DNA of 17,621 nt from Deltaproteobacteria bacterium. GTDB taxonomy: Bacteria; Desulfobacterota; Syntrophia; Syntrophales; JAAYKM01. This document shows, one piece after another, positions 13,719 through 17,621 of the stretch (position 1 is the first letter of the stretch; each line of letters starts with the position of its first letter). The DNA lies in contig JAGVTI010000200.1 in NCBI GenBank assembly GCA_019136935.1, positions 1-17,621 of the forward strand, given 5' to 3'. The notes under the pieces are model-generated. The model made no database searches, was not told the DNA's origin, and saw only the letters and a list, made by a program, of their open reading frames with translations. The position numbers were made by a program, and so were the translations under genes.

Positions 13719-14096
13719 ATGCCCAGAATTCTAATCATCGATGACGACGATACCATTCGAGACGTGCTGGTCGAGTACTTCGACAGCATGGGCTACGGCG
13801 TCATGGAAGCGACCAACGGCCGCGAGGCATTGGAAAGGCAGATGGACAATCCTGCCGACCTGGTCATCACGGACCTGATCATGCCGGAAGAGAACGGCCT
13901 GGAAACCATTCTCGAACTGCGGAATCGCCACCCGTCTTTGAAAATCATCGCCATGACCGGAAGCGGTCATTTCGGAGCCCTGGAAGATCTGAAAACGGCT
14001 TCCTGCATGGGCGCGCATCGCACATTCTCCAAGCCGTTCCACCTGGAAGACATGCTGCAGGCCGTAGAGGAACTCCTTAACAATCCGGACATTTGA
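13719..14096 (+). CDS. stand-alone CheY-like response regulator
   Basis: This is a single receiver domain of 125 residues with no output domain. It has the acidic pocket (Asp8-Asp10 in ILIIDDDD), the phospho-acceptor Asp52 in LVITDLIMP, the switch Thr80 in IIAMTGSG and the conserved Lys105 in FSKPF, so it should be able to accept phosphate. AGGAAGG precedes the ATG by about 7 bases. It starts 21 bases after the UspA-like gene and ends at or just before the PAS-GGDEF gene, so the three probably form one operon. Its partner kinase is not in the window. A natural guess is that it acts by protein contact, perhaps on the cyclase; that is inference from position only. Confidence 0.92.
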   Translation: MPRILIIDDDDTIRDVLVEYFDSMGYGVMEATNGREALERQMDNPADLVITDLIMPEENGLETILELRNRHPSLKIIAMTGSGHFGALEDLKTASCMGAHRTFSKPFHLEDMLQAVEELLNNPDI

Positions 14097-14128
14097 TTCC
14101 ATCAGAACAGAGAAAACTCTTGCATCCC

Positions 14129-15136
14129 ATGGAAGATCGGTACACGAGAGCCCTCGAGGGGCAGTTGAAGCAGTGTTCGGAAGATCTGGCGAAACTCCGC
14201 AAAGAAGTGGAAAAGTACAACCTGATCCTCGAGGAGATCAACCTGTTCTACTGTGAAATGGACCTTGAAGGCCGGATTCTTTTCTTCAACTCCCCGTTCT
14301 GCACGGCCCTCGGATATACCCGGGAGGAAATAAAAGAATTAACGTGCGGCAAGCTCATGGACAATCCTTCCCGTGATCAGTTTTCCACAGCCCTGAATCA
14401 TGTCTGCCGGACGGGCCTGCCCAGGCGGCGCATCGATTACGTGCTCCTCCGGAAAAACGGGAGTGTCCTGCACACGGAAACATCCATCTTCCTCATGACC
14501 GATGCCAAAAGGCGCCCACTGGGTTACCGGATCCTGTTTCAGGACATCACCCGTCGCAAGCAGGCGGAAGAACTGGTCAAAAAGCTCGCTTTCCAGGATA
14601 CCCTGACGGGGTTGCCGAACCGGAGGCTGTTTCATGACCGGCTGGTTCTGGCGTTGACCCAGGCAAAAAGAAACAGGGAGCGTTTCGCCGTCATGATGAT
14701 CGATCTGGATCGGTTCAAGGAGGTCAACGACACCCAGGGACATTATGTGGGGGATCTGCTGATCCAGGCTGTCGGCCAGAGATTGACAAACCTGCTTCGG
14801 AAAGGCGACACGGTCGCGCGCATCGGCGGCGACGAATTCATTCTCCTGCTGCCGTCGCTGGGAAGGATCGAAAACGCGGACCGGATCGCCGAAAAAATCG
14901 TGAACGCGTTCAACGAATCCTTTTTGCTGGACGATCATAGAATCCGGATCACCCCGAGCATCGGCATCGCCGTCTACCCGGAGCATGGGGACAACCTGGA
15001 TATTCTCCTGAAGAATTCCGATATCGCCATGTATGCGGCAAAGGACAGCGGACGGAACACCTTTCAATACTACCGGCGAAAAGAAAACAGGCAGGGGACG
15101 CCGAAGATGCAACCCAAAAACCGGTTTACCCGTTAA
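14129..15136 (+). CDS. diguanylate cyclase with PAS sensor domain (PAS-GGDEF)
   Basis: This enzyme would make cyclic di-GMP from two GTP. Order of parts: an N-terminal coiled-coil-like helix (about residues 5-35), a PAS domain (about 35-145, with FFNSPFCTALGYTREEIK and the PAC-type end YRILFQDITRRKQAEE), then a GGDEF domain with DTLTGLPNRR, MMIDLDRFKEVND and an intact RIGGDEF active site at about 233-237. The inhibitory site RxxD (RKGD) sits five residues before GGDEF, so product feedback is expected. No membrane helix is seen, so it is cytoplasmic. I use the ATG at 14129; a TTG at 14093 overlapping the receiver stop would add 12 residues. Neither has a strong ribosome binding site. It converges with waaC. 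Confidence 0.92.
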   Translation: MEDRYTRALEGQLKQCSEDLAKLRKEVEKYNLILEEINLFYCEMDLEGRILFFNSPFCTALGYTREEIKELTCGKLMDNPSRDQFSTALNHVCRTGLPRRRIDYVLLRKNGSVLHTETSIFLMTDAKRRPLGYRILFQDITRRKQAEELVKKLAFQDTLTGLPNRRLFHDRLVLALTQAKRNRERFAVMMIDLDRFKEVNDTQGHYVGDLLIQAVGQRLTNLLRKGDTVARIGGDEFILLLPSLGRIENADRIAEKIVNAFNESFLLDDHRIRITPSIGIAVYPEHGDNLDILLKNSDIAMYAAKDSGRNTFQYYRRKENRQGTPKMQPKNRFTR

Positions 15137-15152
15137 ACGCAGCCTGGATAAT

Positions 15153-16181
15153 CTATAGCCGTTCTTTGATCGCTTTCCCCGTTTCCTCGAAGACCGCCTC
15201 TACCGTAATATTTTTCATGCAGGTCATCTCCCGGCATTTCTTCAGGAAACAGGGCGCGCAGGGAAGAGATTCCCGGATAACCCGGTGACCGGAACCGTAG
15301 GGTCCGGTCCGCTTCGGGTCCGTGGGCCCGAAAAGGGCCACGACGGGGGTTCCCATTGCGGCGGCCAGGTGCATGGGCCCGGAATCCGTCGTGATCAGGA
15401 GGGTTGCGCGCCGGTAGAGCTCCGCCAGATCTTTGAGCGTCGTTTGTCCCTCCAGGTTGATCACTCCCCGCCGGCTGAGGGACCGAATTTTCTCCAGGGA
15501 GGGTGCCTGCTGCCCGGTCAGGACCACCGGTATTCCATATGCTTCGTCAATCCGGTCGCAGAGAGCGGCGAAACGCTCATCCTCCCAAAGCTTGGTATCC
15601 CAATAGGCCACAGGATTCAGGGCGATAAAGGGACCCGCAATCCCGTGTGCCTCCAGGAGTTCATCGACCCGTTTCCGGTTTTCTTTGCCGACGGCGATCC
15701 TGAACTCCGGCTGCGTCACGGCGGCACCCAGATATCCGGCGAAATCCAGGTAGCGGTCCACGGCATGTTTGTTCATATCTTCCGGTATTTTTTCGTTGTA
15801 AAAAAAACCGCTCAGTTCCTGATAGCTGTCATAGCCGATCTTTCTTCCGCCGTGGCTCAGAAAGACCAGGACGGCGCTTTTGAACAGGCCATGAAGATCG
15901 ATCACGAGATCGAAGTGCCGGTCGCGGAGATTCCCCAGAAATGTCTTCATCTCGCGCAACGGCTTTCTGAATCGGCCCGACCGGATCTCCTTCCACCAGC
16001 CTTTCCTGCGGGAAACAATAACCCGGTCGAGATCCGGGTGATCCCGGACAATCTCCGCCGCCGCCTCTTCGATCACCCAGGTGATATGGGCGTCGGGAAA
16101 GCGTTTCCTCAAGGCGGAAAGGGACGGGAGGGTATGGATCACATCCCCGACGGCGCTCAATTTGACGATCAGGATATTCAC
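15153..16181 (-). CDS. waaC: lipopolysaccharide heptosyltransferase I (GT9 family)
   Basis: This enzyme adds the first L-glycero-D-manno-heptose to Kdo in the LPS inner core at the cytoplasmic face of the inner membrane. The N-terminus NILIVKLSAVGDVIHTLPSL, then WVIEEAAAEIV, is typical of WaaC, as is TTDSGPMHLAAAMGTPVVALFGPTDP in the nucleotide-sugar domain. The 342-residue length fits. A cysteine cluster C-x2-C-x4-C-x4-C follows near the C-terminus. I chose the GTG at 16181 because it overlaps the gmhB stop as GTGA, a standard translational coupling, and GGAGG lies 10 bases upstream; an ATG at 16205 would add eight non-family residues and a longer overlap. It is the last gene of the heptose operon and converges with the cyclase gene, with 16 bases between the stops. 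Confidence 0.88.
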   Translation of the reverse strand: MNILIVKLSAVGDVIHTLPSLSALRKRFPDAHITWVIEEAAAEIVRDHPDLDRVIVSRRKGWWKEIRSGRFRKPLREMKTFLGNLRDRHFDLVIDLHGLFKSAVLVFLSHGGRKIGYDSYQELSGFFYNEKIPEDMNKHAVDRYLDFAGYLGAAVTQPEFRIAVGKENRKRVDELLEAHGIAGPFIALNPVAYWDTKLWEDERFAALCDRIDEAYGIPVVLTGQQAPSLEKIRSLSRRGVINLEGQTTLKDLAELYRRATLLITTDSGPMHLAAAMGTPVVALFGPTDPKRTGPYGSGHRVIRESLPCAPCFLKKCREMTCMKNITVEAVFEETGKAIKERL

Positions 16182-16762
16182 CGCGCCAGATCCTCCAGAA
16201 TCCAATTAACCGCGTCCAGAAGATCCACCGCAACATAGTCCGGAACCGGGTCCTCGTCCGTTTTCTCCCCCGCACCGTAACCCGTTTTGACCAGGATGCC
16301 CTTCGTCCCCGCTTTTTTACCGGCCCTGACGTCCTTCATCACGTCTCCGACCATGTAAGACCGGGACAGGTCGATATGCAGATCCCGGGATGCCCGCAGC
16401 AGCATCCCCGCCTCGGGTTTCCGGCATGAACAGGCCTGGCGATAAGGGAATGCCCCCTCCGTGGGGTGGTGGGGACAGTAGTAAAAGGCATCGATGAACG
16501 CCTTCTCCCGTCGAAGACTTTCCTGCAGAAACGCATGGGCCTCGGAGACGAAATCCTCACCGAAATACCCCCTCGCCACGCCGGATTGATTGGTCACGAC
16601 GACCACCTTGATTCCCTCCCGGTTGAGCAACCGGATCGCTTCCGCCGACCGGGGGAAGAGTTTCATCTGGTCCAGACGGCTCAGGTAGCCGACTTCCTCG
16701 TTGATCGTGCCGTCCCGGTCCATGAAGACGGCACGGGAAAGCGTCACCGGGAAATCATCCAT
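16178..16762 (-). CDS. gmhB: D-glycero-beta-D-manno-heptose 1,7-bisphosphate 7-phosphatase
   Basis: This HAD-family phosphatase removes the 7-phosphate in the ADP-heptose pathway. The catalytic motif FMDRDGT has nucleophile Asp15 and acid/base Asp17; TNQSG is motif II; CRKP with Lys115 and GDVMKD near residue 140 are motifs III and IV. The GmhB zinc loop is present as CPHHP with CSC (Cys96, His98, Cys111, Cys113), which separates it from histidinol phosphatase relatives less clearly but favours GmhB given the neighbours. The ATG at 16762 is preceded by GGAG 7 bases upstream and gives 194 residues, the normal size; a longer reading to 16807 would add a non-family leader inside waaF. It overlaps the waaF end by 19 bases and the waaC start by 4. 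Confidence 0.9.
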   Translation of the reverse strand: MDDFPVTLSRAVFMDRDGTINEEVGYLSRLDQMKLFPRSAEAIRLLNREGIKVVVVTNQSGVARGYFGEDFVSEAHAFLQESLRREKAFIDAFYYCPHHPTEGAFPYRQACSCRKPEAGMLLRASRDLHIDLSRSYMVGDVMKDVRAGKKAGTKGILVKTGYGAGEKTDEDPVPDYVAVDLLDAVNWILEDLAR

Positions 16763-17621
16763 CGCGCCGCTCCATAAACGTCTTCCACTCCGATCATCTC
16801 CATGCATCGGAAATCCGTCGGGCAGGTCGTTTTCAGACAGGGACTGCAGGCGAGGTCCTTGTGCACGACGATGCTGTTTTTGCCCAAAGGGGACGTCGTG
16901 ACGGGATTGGTCGAACCGAAAACCGCCACGGTCGGCACATCGAGTGCCCCTGCAACATGCATCAATCCGGAATCATTCGATATAAACAGACGGCAGCGCG
17001 AGATCAGGGAGATCGCTTCCCGCAGGGTGGTCATTCCCGCCAGGTCCGTCAGGGTATGACGTGCGTATCGGGCAACTCCCTCGGTGCTTTCCCGGTCACC
17101 GGCGCTTCCGAACAGGAGCACCCGGGCGGAGAATTCATCGGTCAGACGGTCCGCCACGGCGGCAAAGCGATCCGGAAACCACTTTTTGGCCGCCCCGAAC
17201 GTCGCCCCCGGCGCAATGCCGACAAGAAAAGCATCCGGGTCGATCCCGTAAGAGCGCAGGATCTCATCGGTCCGGTTTTGATCCGCCCGTGTCAGGGTCA
17301 GGTGAAGTTCCCGGCTGCCGTCCACGCACCCCAGGGTTTTGACCATCTCCAGGTAGTAATCCACCTGATGAATCCGGCGGACGGCCCGGGTCCGCTTGAC
17401 CGAATGAGTCAGCAGGGGGCCCCTGCCGTCCGAATTGTATCCGGCCCGCACGGGGATCCCCGCCAGAAACGAGATGATCGCCGCCTCGATCGCGTTCTGC
17501 AGGAGGATGGCCGCATCAAATTTCTTTTCCCTGAGTTCACCGGCCAGGCGCAAAATCCCGCCGACACCCGCATGAACGCCGGGAGACCGGTAAAGGATCA
17601 CCTCGTCGACGTCGGAGCAGA
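16744..17621 (-). CDS. waaF: lipopolysaccharide heptosyltransferase II (GT9 family), 5' end outside window
   Basis: This adds the second heptose of the LPS inner core. The frame stays open to the right edge (it reads CSDVDEVILYRSPG there), so about the first 50 residues are missing. Family features are GIPVRAGYNSDGRG, IAPGATFGAAKKWFPDRF (the GAxxGxAKRWP-type motif of WaaF), VLLFGSAGDRE, LAGMTTLREAISLI and the C-terminal SNDSGLMHVAGALDVPTVAVFGSTNP. A cysteine cluster C-x2-C-x4-C-x5-C near the end resembles the one in waaC. A GTG at 17601 is an internal codon and not the start. It is the upstream gene of the waaF-gmhB-waaC operon seen here; more heptose or LPS genes may lie beyond the edge. Confidence 0.9.
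   Translation of the reverse strand, partial: CSDVDEVILYRSPGVHAGVGGILRLAGELREKKFDAAILLQNAIEAAIISFLAGIPVRAGYNSDGRGPLLTHSVKRTRAVRRIHQVDYYLEMVKTLGCVDGSRELHLTLTRADQNRTDEILRSYGIDPDAFLVGIAPGATFGAAKKWFPDRFAAVADRLTDEFSARVLLFGSAGDRESTEGVARYARHTLTDLAGMTTLREAISLISRCRLFISNDSGLMHVAGALDVPTVAVFGSTNPVTTSPLGKNSIVVHKDLACSPCLKTTCPTDFRCMEMIGVEDVYGAARWMISR

Overview
The window looks like chromosomal DNA of a Gram-negative, probably anaerobic bacterium, most likely of the Desulfobacterota/deltaproteobacterial type (Syntrophales- or Geobacter-like). The grounds are moderately high GC, the gene order recA-recX-alaS, an LPS heptose pathway, a HemN-like radical SAM enzyme and a UspA / receiver / diguanylate cyclase group. 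This placement is inference from gene content; no marker search was possible. No tRNA, rRNA, CRISPR array, insertion sequence, phage or plasmid gene was seen.

Layout. (1) 1-1484: recA, which is broken, then recX and a clear intrinsic terminator. The first 114 bases repeat exactly at 586-699, and the RecA N-terminus and a short segment of the core are missing. (2) 1520-4505: alaS and a small unknown three-helix membrane protein, both on +. (3) 4530-9118: an M16C (PreP-like) metalloprotease and a DegP/HtrA serine protease, both on -, separated by a strong terminator. (4) 9119-10217: two non-coding stretches flanking a dodecin gene; the first carries a run of four hairpins. (5) 10218-12229: a HemN/HemW-like radical SAM protein (-) divergent from peptide deformylase (+). 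(6) 12271-13148: two small unknown membrane proteins, one with three helices (-) and one a zinc-ribbon protein with a C-terminal anchor (+), divergently transcribed from a region with promoters and inverted repeats. (7) 13291-15136: a UspA-like gene with a frameshift, a lone CheY-like receiver and a PAS-GGDEF diguanylate cyclase. (8) 15153-17621: a tightly overlapping - strand operon waaF (cut by the right edge), gmhB, waaC for the heptose part of the LPS inner core.

The genes fall into housekeeping groups (DNA repair, translation, protein quality control, envelope) plus one signalling group. I found no convincing new defence or mobile system. The points most worth a second look are the recA duplication/deletion, the one-base lesion in the UspA-like gene, the hairpin cluster downstream of dodecin, and the two unknown small membrane proteins around 12.3-13.1 kb.
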